Assembly: GCA_016702305.1 (NCBI GenBank)
Contig: JADJEH010000002.1
Span: forward strand, 558,001-622,000
Reading direction: 5' to 3'
DNA: 64,000 nt
From: a bacterium
GTDB taxonomy: Bacteria; Electryoneota; RPQS01
Shown here in pieces: positions 16,642 through 25,146 of this stretch. Under the pieces are notes generated by a model. It ran no database searches, was not told the origin of the DNA, and saw only the letters and a program-made list of their open reading frames with translations. The stretch's first letter is position 1, and every line of letters starts with the position of its first letter. The translations under genes and the position numbers were made by a program.

Positions 16642-18280
16642 ACGCGCGCCGCGCGTGCAGGTCGCGGCATGGTGTTGGCTTGGACTGTTGATCTTTGGGA
16701 TTGCCGCAGCGTCAGCACAGGACACGAATCGCGAGACGTCGTTGCGGTCGGACATCTTGAAGCGGGCTCAGAGCGCCGCGCCGAGTCTGTCTGCTACGGC
16801 CTATGAAGGCGTGCTCGACCGCGACGCGTATCTACTGGGACCGGGCGACAAACTGATCTTACAAATCTGGAGTCCGTCCTACGAAGAGCTTCCGACGGTC
16901 GTGTCCGGTGAAGGCCGCATTGCCGTGCCCTTTGCCGGTCCGGTCAAGGTTGCGGGTCTCACGCTAACGGATGCTGAAACGGCGGTTTCGCGCGAGTTCG
17001 ACACCGCGCTTCGCCGTGGTCGTATATCCATCTCATTGCTCGAACCGCGCCAGTTTCGGGTCCATGTCACTGGACAGGTGGTCATGCCCGGAACAGTCAC
17101 AGTGCCGGCGACGGCCCGGGTGGCTGACGCGATTGCGCAGGCCGGTGGCACGAAGCGGACGTATCAGATTGCCGGAGCCGATACCGTGTTTACGCCCCTG
17201 GCGGCGTTGCGCGAGATCGAGTTGCGATCCGCAGTTACGGGTGACGTAACGCCGGTGGATTTACAATCGTTCTTTTCGGGTGGTTCATTGGCCGCCAATC
17301 CGTACGTAACAGATGGCGCGACGATTTACGTTCCGCCCAGAAGTGCGGGGCAGACGGTAGGCATCTTTGGCGAAGTTCGCATGCCCGGAATCTATGATTA
17401 CTTTTCCGGTGACAACGTTGGCTCTTTGATTGCACTGGCCGGTGGTTTGACAGCGCTGGCGGATTCCAATCTGGTCACACTCCAGCATGCCGAGGGCGCG
17501 GCGACGAAGGTGAACTTCTCCCTATCGTCTTTGGCCACGCCGGTTAAGCCGGGCGAGCGTGTGTTTGTGGGCGGGGTGCCGCGCGATGTCCTTCATGGAT
17601 CAGTCACAGTCGGCGGTCAGGTTGCGCGACCCGGCGGATACGCCATCGTGCCCGGGAAAACGACGGTGGCCGAGCTTCTGGAGCAGGCGGGCGGCTATCT
17701 GCCGCAGGCCTCGGCGCAGTCGGCGCGGCTGGAGCGCAAAGGTGACGAACGCTTGGCGGAGGAGCGGGGTAGATTGTCGCGGATCCCGATGAAGACGGGC
17801 ACAAAGGACGATCCGACGATGCTTGCTGACCAGGAAATGGCGGCGGAGTTCGCCCGCTGGACGTACGGCACTGTGGTGCTGGACTTGACGGCGGAGGCAG
17901 GCGAGCCGGGTTATGCTGGCGATGTCGTCCTAATGGATGGTGATCAATTGGATGTCCCGGCCCAGCCCCTGGGTGTGCGCGTCTTAGGGTACGTGAATCA
18001 CGCGGGCGAGGTCCCGTGGCAGGACGGCGCCGACCTGAACCACTACGTGGCGATGGCAGGCGGCAAGAATCGCGCGGGTTGGTTGGGACGGTCGGTCATT
18101 CTGAAGGCGCGCAACGGGTCACAATTGCGTTATTCGCAGCAAGTGACCGTGGACCCGGGTGACGTGCTGTTTATTCCGCAGCGGCCGCGGACGACGGGTT
18201 GGGAGCGAGTGAAAGATATTCTCACCGTGGTGGCACAGTTGGCCACCGTGGTGTTGGTGGTGGATACCGCAACTAAGTAA
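16622..18280 (+). CDS. Wza-like polysaccharide export protein with four SLBB repeats
   Basis: A predicted exported protein of about 552 residues. After a signal peptide (cleavage near AASAQD) comes a poly-export domain beginning YLLGPGDKLILQIW. Four SLBB repeats follow, each starting like VTGQVVMPG, FGEVRMPG, VGGQVARPG or LGYVNHAG. A C-terminal hydrophobic helix (ILTVVAQLATVVLVVD) resembles the Wza outer-membrane segment. No lipobox cysteine is seen at the cleavage site. GTG at 16622 (or 16625) overlaps the pilQ end by about 20 bases and uses CAGGAG inside pilQ as its site. Such proteins normally accompany capsule operons; here it is welded to a pilus secretin. It may form an exopolysaccharide channel or a pilus-associated collar. 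Confidence 0.85.
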   Translation: MVKVRSKRAPRVQVAAWCWLGLLIFGIAAASAQDTNRETSLRSDILKRAQSAAPSLSATAYEGVLDRDAYLLGPGDKLILQIWSPSYEELPTVVSGEGRIAVPFAGPVKVAGLTLTDAETAVSREFDTALRRGRISISLLEPRQFRVHVTGQVVMPGTVTVPATARVADAIAQAGGTKRTYQIAGADTVFTPLAALREIELRSAVTGDVTPVDLQSFFSGGSLAANPYVTDGATIYVPPRSAGQTVGIFGEVRMPGIYDYFSGDNVGSLIALAGGLTALADSNLVTLQHAEGAATKVNFSLSSLATPVKPGERVFVGGVPRDVLHGSVTVGGQVARPGGYAIVPGKTTVAELLEQAGGYLPQASAQSARLERKGDERLAEERGRLSRIPMKTGTKDDPTMLADQEMAAEFARWTYGTVVLDLTAEAGEPGYAGDVVLMDGDQLDVPAQPLGVRVLGYVNHAGEVPWQDGADLNHYVAMAGGKNRAGWLGRSVILKARNGSQLRYSQQVTVDPGDVLFIPQRPRTTGWERVKDILTVVAQLATVVLVVDTATK

Positions 18281-18380
18281 TCGTCAAGACCGGGTCCCGT
18301 GGGCGGGATCAATCGGAGATTTTCGACTGGAAGTTTCCGATCGGTTTCCTATTTCCACACAACAGGACCTGGAGGGACTC

Positions 18381-21068
18381 ATGGAGGCAAGAATGAAACA
18401 CATCCGCTGGGCAGCTTTGTTTGTCGCCGTGGTGGCGATGCTGCTAAGTGGCGTCGGCTGCGAACAGAAGTCGACGGGAGACAACAACCAGAATGGCGGT
18501 TCGATCGGCTCGATCCAAATCGTGACCGGTGCGATCAACGACACTCTGGAGTTTTTGCCGGCAGATTCGGCATCCACGACCGTCACGATTATCGTCTCTG
18601 ATGACAATGGTAATGTGATGCGTGACGTGAAGGTTGACATCAGCCTGGCCAACGCCAATCTTGGCGTGATCGAATATGTTGACACGGACCGCCGGGACAC
18701 GACTGACGCGGTCGGCCGTGTGAATGCGGTCTTCCGCACGTTTGCGCGCGCGGGCGATCAGATCATCACTGCGAGCGCCGGAGGCCGCACGGCCACACGG
18801 ACGCTGTTCATTCGGGAACAGGACGACGCGATTAATGGCCTGACACTGGTCATTACGCCCAAGCAGCTGGAAGCCTCGCCGTCAGTCGAAGACTCGGCAC
18901 AGATTTCCGTGACGATTACCGACGCAGCCAACCGCGGCGTGCGCAACGTGGCGCTGACGCTCCGCGCCAGCGGCGGTCGTCTGGTGATTCCGAGTGTGAC
19001 CGACTCAACGGGCAAGACCTCGACGTGGTGGTACAACAATCGCCAGTTCGGAGAATTTACGATCACAGTGCAGGCTGGTTCGATTACCGCGACCGATACT
19101 GTTACCGTTACCGAAGTTCAGGACATCCTCGGCACGCTGACCATTGCGACGTCTGAACCGGTGATCGAGGCCGACGGCTGCATTACGGCGGCGACAATTA
19201 CGGCATCGCTCAAGAATCAATTTGGTGAAGCCGTCCGCGGCGACACGATTCGCTTTGGTGCGCCCGAGCTTGGCGCCATCAATACGATCGCGATTACCGA
19301 CTGTCTCGGTATTGCCATGGCGCAATTCTGCGGTATGACGATTCCGAACGATCAGGATCCGGCGGACTCGTCCATGGTCGTGGCCCGCTATGAGAAGTGG
19401 GGCCTGCGTGATACCGTGAACGTGCGCATCATCCCTGCCGCGGGTATCGGCAACGTCAACCTCGGCGTTTCCAACACGGTTGGTGTCGCGGGTGTGGACT
19501 CGGTGGCGCTGAACGTCTTCGTGCAGTTCGCCAATGGCGCGCCGGTCAACGGCTATTGGGTGAAGTTCCGCTACACGCCGTGCGGCGATTTCAAGTACGA
19601 CTCGCTGCGGCTGGTCAATGGTTCCCCCGACTCGGTGAACTACTACTATCTGTGTCAGGCCGTGCCGCAAAGCCCGGTGAAACTGGTGGCTACCGTGGAC
19701 GGCATCCCTTCCGATACGATGCAAGTGCTCGTTATCCCTGGGCAAGCGTCATCCGTTCGGTTGGATCCGATTCCGCCGACGACGATTGGCGTGCCGGTGC
19801 AGGTCAATGCCGCCGTGGTTGATACCTTCAACAACCCCGTTCAGGCGGGTACCAGCGTAGGCTTCTTGTCCACTATTGGTGCTATTCCGGCTTTTTCGTC
19901 CACGGACGCGGATGGCTGGGCGCGGCCAATGTTGAACCCCGGCACGACGGCCGGCGTCGGCCTGGTGAAATCGTTCTTGGCTTCGGGTGGAGATACTTCC
20001 ATTACGACGCTGATCGTGCAGTCGGGCAATGTCAGCACCTTGACGGGCACCTTAGTCCCGACCAGCTTGCAGGCACAGGGCTCGGGCGGCCAGGATTGGG
20101 CGCAGGTCTCGGCCCGCGTCTATGATGACAATGGTAACCCGGTGGAAGATGGCCAGTGGGTGCGCTTCCGCCTGACGACGTTCCCGGCTGGAACGAATAT
20201 CAACGGCAACGGCATTCTGGACTCGGCGGTCACCGCCGGTGGTCTAGCAATGGCCACAGTGAACGCTGGAGCGGCGGTTGGTCCGGTTATGGTTAGCGTG
20301 TGCGTCTCCGTAAATGGTCAGGAACAATGCGTTCCGGTGACTGGTTCGGTTGTAGCGGGTCCGCCCTTTGAAATCGGTATTGGTGTGGACGAAGTCGGCG
20401 AGGACGCCGGTGGTGCTGCATGGGATGTTGAAATCAGCGCACTCGTTAAGGATGCGGTGCAGAACAACGTCATCAATGGCACGAACGTCTTCTTCGAAGT
20501 CAGCCCGCCGGAACTGGCGCAGATTCTATCGGAATCTGTCGTGGTCGGCAACGAGAATATGGACGGCGACGAACGTCCGGGCGTGGCCTTCACGACGCTG
20601 CGTTACAATTCGATGGCGACCAACAGCACCGTGACCATCACAGCGCGCACTGGTAACGGCGTCGAAGCCAACTTTGACTTCACGCTGCCGATTCAGGAGC
20701 CGACGATTAACCTCGACGCCCTGCCCGGCTCGTGGCACTTTATCGCCAATGGCAACCCGTGCCGCATTCAGTTGCGTGCCGAGGTGCGTGACGGCCATTC
20801 GGTCTTGATCAATGACCAGGAAGTCTACTATTCGTCGCAGCGCGGCCGTATGTTCGCCAATCAGCAGGGTACCGGCCCGGCGATCAGCACGGACTTCACG
20901 GGCCCGAACTTCGGCGAACCGGACGGACAATGCTCGATTTTCCTGGTTGACTCCGTAGGCTTCATCTTCCCGGATCCGCTGACGCCCGAAATACCGGGTG
21001 AGGTGCGCGTGGAAGTCGTGGGCTATGAGAGCGCGACGAATTCACAGGTCATCAACTTCCGCCGCTAA
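18381..21068 (+). CDS. Large lipoprotein with Big_1-type bacterial Ig repeats
   Basis: An 895-residue secreted lipoprotein. The leader reaches LLSGVGC, a lipobox, after which a Gly/Asn/Gln-rich linker leads into about seven Ig-like modules of roughly 95 residues. These carry Big_1-type signatures such as DDNGNVMRDVKVDIS, TDAVGRVNAVF, ADGWARPMLNPG and DDNGNPVEDGQWVRF, as in invasin/intimin stalks. Two starts are plausible: ATG 18381 after GGAGGG and ATG 18393 after GGAGG; the second gives a more usual leader. Lying between the secretin/SLBB genes and pilB, it may be a pilus-associated adhesin or an outer-membrane stalk. A 12-bp hairpin follows the stop. Confidence 0.82.
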   Translation: MEARMKHIRWAALFVAVVAMLLSGVGCEQKSTGDNNQNGGSIGSIQIVTGAINDTLEFLPADSASTTVTIIVSDDNGNVMRDVKVDISLANANLGVIEYVDTDRRDTTDAVGRVNAVFRTFARAGDQIITASAGGRTATRTLFIREQDDAINGLTLVITPKQLEASPSVEDSAQISVTITDAANRGVRNVALTLRASGGRLVIPSVTDSTGKTSTWWYNNRQFGEFTITVQAGSITATDTVTVTEVQDILGTLTIATSEPVIEADGCITAATITASLKNQFGEAVRGDTIRFGAPELGAINTIAITDCLGIAMAQFCGMTIPNDQDPADSSMVVARYEKWGLRDTVNVRIIPAAGIGNVNLGVSNTVGVAGVDSVALNVFVQFANGAPVNGYWVKFRYTPCGDFKYDSLRLVNGSPDSVNYYYLCQAVPQSPVKLVATVDGIPSDTMQVLVIPGQASSVRLDPIPPTTIGVPVQVNAAVVDTFNNPVQAGTSVGFLSTIGAIPAFSSTDADGWARPMLNPGTTAGVGLVKSFLASGGDTSITTLIVQSGNVSTLTGTLVPTSLQAQGSGGQDWAQVSARVYDDNGNPVEDGQWVRFRLTTFPAGTNINGNGILDSAVTAGGLAMATVNAGAAVGPVMVSVCVSVNGQEQCVPVTGSVVAGPPFEIGIGVDEVGEDAGGAAWDVEISALVKDAVQNNVINGTNVFFEVSPPELAQILSESVVVGNENMDGDERPGVAFTTLRYNSMATNSTVTITARTGNGVEANFDFTLPIQEPTINLDALPGSWHFIANGNPCRIQLRAEVRDGHSVLINDQEVYYSSQRGRMFANQQGTGPAISTDFTGPNFGEPDGQCSIFLVDSVGFIFPDPLTPEIPGEVRVEVVGYESATNSQVINFRR

Positions 21069-21097
21069 GGGGAAGCTGTCTCTGACGTAAACCAAGC

Positions 21098-21128
21098 AGG
21101 CCGGAGCCGGGACCCCACCGGCTCCGGC
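21098..21128 (+). terminator. 12-bp GC hairpin before pilB
   Basis: A perfect 12-bp stem (21098-21109 and 21117-21128) with a 7-base loop lies between the Ig-repeat gene and pilB. No T-run follows, so partial termination or attenuation is more likely than a full stop. Confidence 0.6.
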
Positions 21129-21166
21129 CCATATTGGTACGACTATAGAAAGAACGATACGAGGTT

Positions 21167-22870
21167 ATGCGAGAAAAGCTTGGCGAGATACTGGTCCGCA
21201 AGGGTCTGATTAATGCGGGGCAGCTCAACGAGGCGTTGACGCTGCAAAAAGAGAAGCGCAAGCGGATCGGCGAGATGCTGGTCGTGTTGGGCGCCGTGAG
21301 TGAAGAAAAAGTCTACGCGGCATTGGCTGAGCAGTGGGGCTATGATTTCATCCCGGCTGACTCGCTGGTGGCCAAGAATCCGAATGCTCTGGCGATCGTT
21401 CCCGAGGCGTTTGCCAAGGAACACGCGCTGATACCGTTGATGCTTACGGACACGACGCTGACGGTAGCCATGGCCGATCCGGACGATATTGTGGCCATGG
21501 ATAATCTCGAGAAGCTCTCGGGCAAGCGCGTCGAAGCGAAACTCGCCTCGCCGTCGGCCATCGTAGGCGCGATCGAGAATTCCTACGAGAAGATTCGCAA
21601 GCAGGGCGAAGTAACCGAAGCGATCGGCGACTTGCAGTTCTTTGCGACTTCAGACGAGGACGACGAAAGTCTTGTGGACATGAGCAAGACCGCGGCGACG
21701 GAAGACGCTCCCGTGGTCAAACTCGTGAATCTGATGCTGCAAGACGCGATCAACTCGCGGGCCACGGACATTCACATCGAGCCCTATGAAGACGCGCTGG
21801 TTGTGCGCTTCCGCGTGGACGGCGTGCTGATGGAGGTGATGCGCCCGCCGAAGGCCTCGCATTCGGGTATCGTATCTCGAGTGAAGATTCTCTCGAAGCT
21901 GAATATCGCCGAGAAGCGTTTACCGCAGGACGGCCGCTTCACAGTTCGCACTCCGGGCAAGGAAATTGACATGCGCGTCTCGATTCTGCCGCTCGTCACG
22001 GGCGAGAAGATCGTGATGCGTTTGCTGGACAAATCGGGTTTCGCCTTCAGTTTGACGACGCTCGGTTTTGACGAGGAAGACGGTAAGATATTCCGCCGCT
22101 GGATTCGTCAGCCGTACGGCATGGTGATCATCTCCGGACCGACGGGTGCCGGTAAGTCCACCACGCTGTTCGCCGCGTTGAATGAAATCAAGAGCGTTGA
22201 AGACAACATCACGACGGTCGAAGACCCGGTCGAATACCACGTGCCGGGCATCAATCAGGTGCAGACGAAAGCCAAGATTGGTCTGACCTTCGCGGCCGCG
22301 CTGCGCTCGATTCTGCGTCAGGACCCGGACAAGCTGCTGATTGGTGAAATTCGCGACGAAGAAACCGCGGACATCGCGGTCAAGTTCGCGCTCACCGGTC
22401 ATTTAGTGTTTTCGACGGTGCACGCCAACGACGCTCCGACGACGATCACTCGCTTGTTGGACATCGGGGTTCCGCCGTTCCTGTGCGGTTCGGTGTTGAA
22501 TCTTGTGATGGCGCAGCGCCTCGTGCGCCGTATCTGCCAGCACTGCAAGGTTGAGTACGAACCGGATGAAGCCGAGATGCAGTCGCTCGTGATTGACAAG
22601 GACTTCCTCAAGGGCCGGAAGTTCTGGCGCGGTCGCGGCTGTGCACAGTGCCGCAACACGGGCTACCACGGACGAACGGGTATTTTCGAGATTCTCGAGA
22701 TGCGCCGCAACGTGCGCTCTTTGGTGTATGATAACGCGAATCAGGATGAGATTCGCAATGCGGCTTTGGCCAACGGCATGGTGACGTTGCGCGACGCCGC
22801 GTTCAAGAAGATTTTCGCGGGTGTGACCACAAGCAATGAGCTTCTGCGCGTGACGGTGCAGGAGATTTAA
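21167..22870 (+). CDS. pilB: Type IV pilus extension ATPase PilB
   Basis: A GspE-family ATPase of 567 residues. The N-terminal MshEN domain (about 1-140; KLGEILVRKGLINAGQLNEAL) is the module that binds c-di-GMP in some relatives. The catalytic domain has Walker A GPTGAGKST at 324-332, an Asp box, LLIGEIRD and the His box. Two CxxC pairs (CQHC and CAQC) form the zinc tetracysteine of extension ATPases, which PilT lacks. A DEDDES acidic linker joins the halves. It powers pilin addition and works against PilT (7771-8850). pilC follows after 24 bases. Confidence 0.95.
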   Translation: MREKLGEILVRKGLINAGQLNEALTLQKEKRKRIGEMLVVLGAVSEEKVYAALAEQWGYDFIPADSLVAKNPNALAIVPEAFAKEHALIPLMLTDTTLTVAMADPDDIVAMDNLEKLSGKRVEAKLASPSAIVGAIENSYEKIRKQGEVTEAIGDLQFFATSDEDDESLVDMSKTAATEDAPVVKLVNLMLQDAINSRATDIHIEPYEDALVVRFRVDGVLMEVMRPPKASHSGIVSRVKILSKLNIAEKRLPQDGRFTVRTPGKEIDMRVSILPLVTGEKIVMRLLDKSGFAFSLTTLGFDEEDGKIFRRWIRQPYGMVIISGPTGAGKSTTLFAALNEIKSVEDNITTVEDPVEYHVPGINQVQTKAKIGLTFAAALRSILRQDPDKLLIGEIRDEETADIAVKFALTGHLVFSTVHANDAPTTITRLLDIGVPPFLCGSVLNLVMAQRLVRRICQHCKVEYEPDEAEMQSLVIDKDFLKGRKFWRGRGCAQCRNTGYHGRTGIFEILEMRRNVRSLVYDNANQDEIRNAALANGMVTLRDAAFKKIFAGVTTSNELLRVTVQEI

Positions 22871-22894
22871 TTCCAACGGACGGGCAAACAGGCG

Positions 22895-24148
22895 ATGCCG
22901 ACATATAGTTACGTCATCAAAGACGCCGCGGGCAACCGTCAGGAAGACAACATCAAGGCCGCGAGCTACGAGGCGGCCGTCGAGCAACTGCGGCGCAAGG
23001 GCGCGGCGCAGATTGTCTCGGTGCGCGAAATCAAGGGAGGCCTGGCGCTCGACGAAATGAGCGTCGGCGAACAGATCGGTCTGGCCATCTATCGTTGGCG
23101 CACGCGCGTGCCATTGAAGACTCTGGTCTTCTTCACGCGCCAGCTTTCGACGATGTTCTCGGCCGGTTTGACGATTGAGCGCGCGATTCAGAACCTCTTG
23201 CAGGAAGAGCGCAACTACCGCTTCAAAAAAGTGCTTGTGCAGGTGGCGACCGACCTCAAGAAGGGCTACGCCCTGTCGGAGTGCCTGGCGAAACACCCGG
23301 GCGTGTTTTCAAATCTGTTCGTGGCGCTGGTGCACGCGGGCGAAGTTTCGGGTAATCTGCACGTCATTCTTGAACAGCTTTCCGACTACCTCGAATCCGT
23401 CGCCGACACGCAGCGCAAGGTCATCTCGGCGATGTCCTATCCGGTGTTTTCGATCATCTTCCTGACCATCGTGATCTCGTTCTTGATGATCTTCGTGGTG
23501 CCGATGTTCGAGGATGTGTATTCGAAGTTCACGGCAAAACTGCCGTTTGCGACGCTGGTACTTATGAACATTTCGAAGCTCATGGTCAATCAGGCGCCGA
23601 TTGTCTTCCTGTTCCTACTTGGGACGATTTCGGGTTTGTGGATTCTGACTAAGACCAAGCGCGGCGGCCTCGTCTGGGACTCGATGAAGCTGAAGTTCCC
23701 CGTCTTCGGCAATCTGCTGATGTCCTCGCTGATGGACAAGTTCGCGCGAACATTTGGTATTCTTATCGGATCCGGCGTGCCGGTCCTCGAGTCGCTGTCG
23801 CATGCCATTCGCGTCGTGGAAAATCGTGTGATTGGCAACGCGCTCCGTGATGCTCAGCATATGGTGAAGGATGGTTATGCGATTTCGGTCGCGCTGAAGA
23901 AGACCGGCGTCTTTCCGCCGATCATGGTGCAGCTTATTCAAACCGGTGAAGAAACCGGTGAGATTAACAAGCTGCTTGAGAAGGTTTCGGAATTCTACTC
24001 GAAGCAGGTGGACGCCACGATCGGCCGCCTGACCTCGCTGATCGAACCGCTGTTGATTATCCTCATCGGCGGCGTTATCGGCATCATTCTGATCGCGATC
24101 TACCTGCCGGTGTTCATGTTGGGCCGGGCGATTCAGTCGGGTTCGTAA
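22895..24148 (+). CDS. pilC: Type IV pilus platform protein PilC (GspF family)
   Basis: A polytopic inner-membrane protein of 417 residues. An N-terminal segment (YSYVIKDAAGNRQED) is followed by two GspF domains: one with FFTRQLSTMFSAGLTI at about 78 and the second with LMDKFARTFGILIGSGVP at about 280. Three or four hydrophobic helices include the C-terminal LLIILIGGVIGIILIAIYLP. PilC is rotated or gated by PilB and PilT to insert pilins into the fibre. A terminator after the gene separates it from the peptidase. Confidence 0.95.
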   Translation: MPTYSYVIKDAAGNRQEDNIKAASYEAAVEQLRRKGAAQIVSVREIKGGLALDEMSVGEQIGLAIYRWRTRVPLKTLVFFTRQLSTMFSAGLTIERAIQNLLQEERNYRFKKVLVQVATDLKKGYALSECLAKHPGVFSNLFVALVHAGEVSGNLHVILEQLSDYLESVADTQRKVISAMSYPVFSIIFLTIVISFLMIFVVPMFEDVYSKFTAKLPFATLVLMNISKLMVNQAPIVFLFLLGTISGLWILTKTKRGGLVWDSMKLKFPVFGNLLMSSLMDKFARTFGILIGSGVPVLESLSHAIRVVENRVIGNALRDAQHMVKDGYAISVALKKTGVFPPIMVQLIQTGEETGEINKLLEKVSEFYSKQVDATIGRLTSLIEPLLIILIGGVIGIILIAIYLPVFMLGRAIQSGS

Positions 24149-24170
24149 GGCACAGGGCTTGCAATTTTCG

Positions 24171-24204
24171 ACGGGTGACTGCATATTCTGCGGTCACCCG
24201 TTTT
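24171..24204 (+). terminator. Terminator after pilC
   Basis: ACGGGTGAC (24171-24179) and GTCACCCGT (24193-24201) form a 9-bp stem followed by TTT. It lies 22 bases after the pilC stop and just before the prepilin peptidase gene, which may need its own promoter or readthrough. Confidence 0.7.
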
Positions 24205-24223
24205 CATTGAAAGGACCGTTGAG

Positions 24224-25024
24224 GTGATTTCGACTCCTTGGGGCGACCTGCCCGCCTGGCCTGTTTACGCTGTTGTGGCCTTTTTGGGGGCCTGTTTCGG
24301 CAGTTTTGCCAACGTATTGATCTACCGACTGCCGGCTGAAGAGTCGCTCGTGCATCCGCCGTCGCGCTGTCCGGCGTGTGGCAAGGGCATTGCATGGTAT
24401 GACAACATCCCCGTGTTAAGTTGGCTGCTGCTGCGCGGCAAGTGTCGTAGTTGCCGGGCGGCGATCTCGATCCAGTACCCGCTGATCGAGCTTGCCTCCG
24501 CTGGATTCGCCGTCCTCGCTGTCTGGAAGTGGGGGGCGACCTACGCTGGCTTGGCCCATGGGCTGCTGCTGATCGGCCTGCTGGCGCTGATTCTGATTGA
24601 CCTGCGGCACTGGCTACTTCCCTTCGCGATCACGATTCCCCTGACGCTCCTTGGCCTGGCCGGGGCCGTGTTTGCCGACATGCTACCGATAAAGTCAGCG
24701 CTGCTTGGGGCCGGACTGGGCTTTGGAGCATTCCTCCTCATGTTAGTGGGTGGCAAGCTGGTGTTTGGCAAGGAAGCCATGGGCGGCGGCGATGTCGTGT
24801 TTGGGGCGATGGCGGGCAGTTTCGTGGGCTGGCAATTGACGTTGCTAATGATTTTCCTTGCCTCGCTCCTTGGGACATTTTATGCTATAGCTTTATTGAT
24901 TTTACGCAAGGACGTTGCGGGCAGGTCCGTGCCATTTGGGCCCTTTTTGGCGGCGGCCTTGGCGATCTGCCTGTTTTGGGGGGCAGATATAGTCGGATGG
25001 TATCTGAAAATGCTGCGCTTGTGA
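24224..25024 (+). CDS. pilD: Prepilin peptidase / N-methyltransferase PilD
   Basis: An A24-family aspartic peptidase of 266 residues with about eight membrane helices. It cleaves prepilin leaders and methylates the new N-terminus. The N-terminal domain has GSFANVLIYRLP and two CxxC pairs (CPAC, CRSC) for zinc. Of the catalytic parts, the second motif MGGGDVVFGAMAG is intact. The first reads LIDLRHWLLPF: the first Asp is present but the usual LPD is LPF. Since A24 peptidases use one Asp from each motif, activity is still plausible. Start is GTG at 24224, with AAGGA about 11 bases upstream. Substrates are presumably the four prepilins of the locus. Confidence 0.9.
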   Translation: MISTPWGDLPAWPVYAVVAFLGACFGSFANVLIYRLPAEESLVHPPSRCPACGKGIAWYDNIPVLSWLLLRGKCRSCRAAISIQYPLIELASAGFAVLAVWKWGATYAGLAHGLLLIGLLALILIDLRHWLLPFAITIPLTLLGLAGAVFADMLPIKSALLGAGLGFGAFLLMLVGGKLVFGKEAMGGGDVVFGAMAGSFVGWQLTLLMIFLASLLGTFYAIALLILRKDVAGRSVPFGPFLAAALAICLFWGADIVGWYLKMLRL

Positions 25025-25146
25025 GAACCACTTGACTTATTAGCACTTGCTGAGTAACTTATAGCGAACTGTCGAATAGCATCTTTACAGATATCACCTG
25101 CATAGACACCCTGCGTACCCCGCAGGAGCAAGAAAGGGAGTATCCC

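Noticed and set aside
18381..18393. Overprinted leader peptide between the two ATG codons
   Set aside because: The two starts are in the same frame, so they are alternative starts of one protein.
19005..19745. 246-residue minus-strand frame within the Ig-repeat gene
   Set aside because: Antisense shadow of repeated Ig modules; no start signal.
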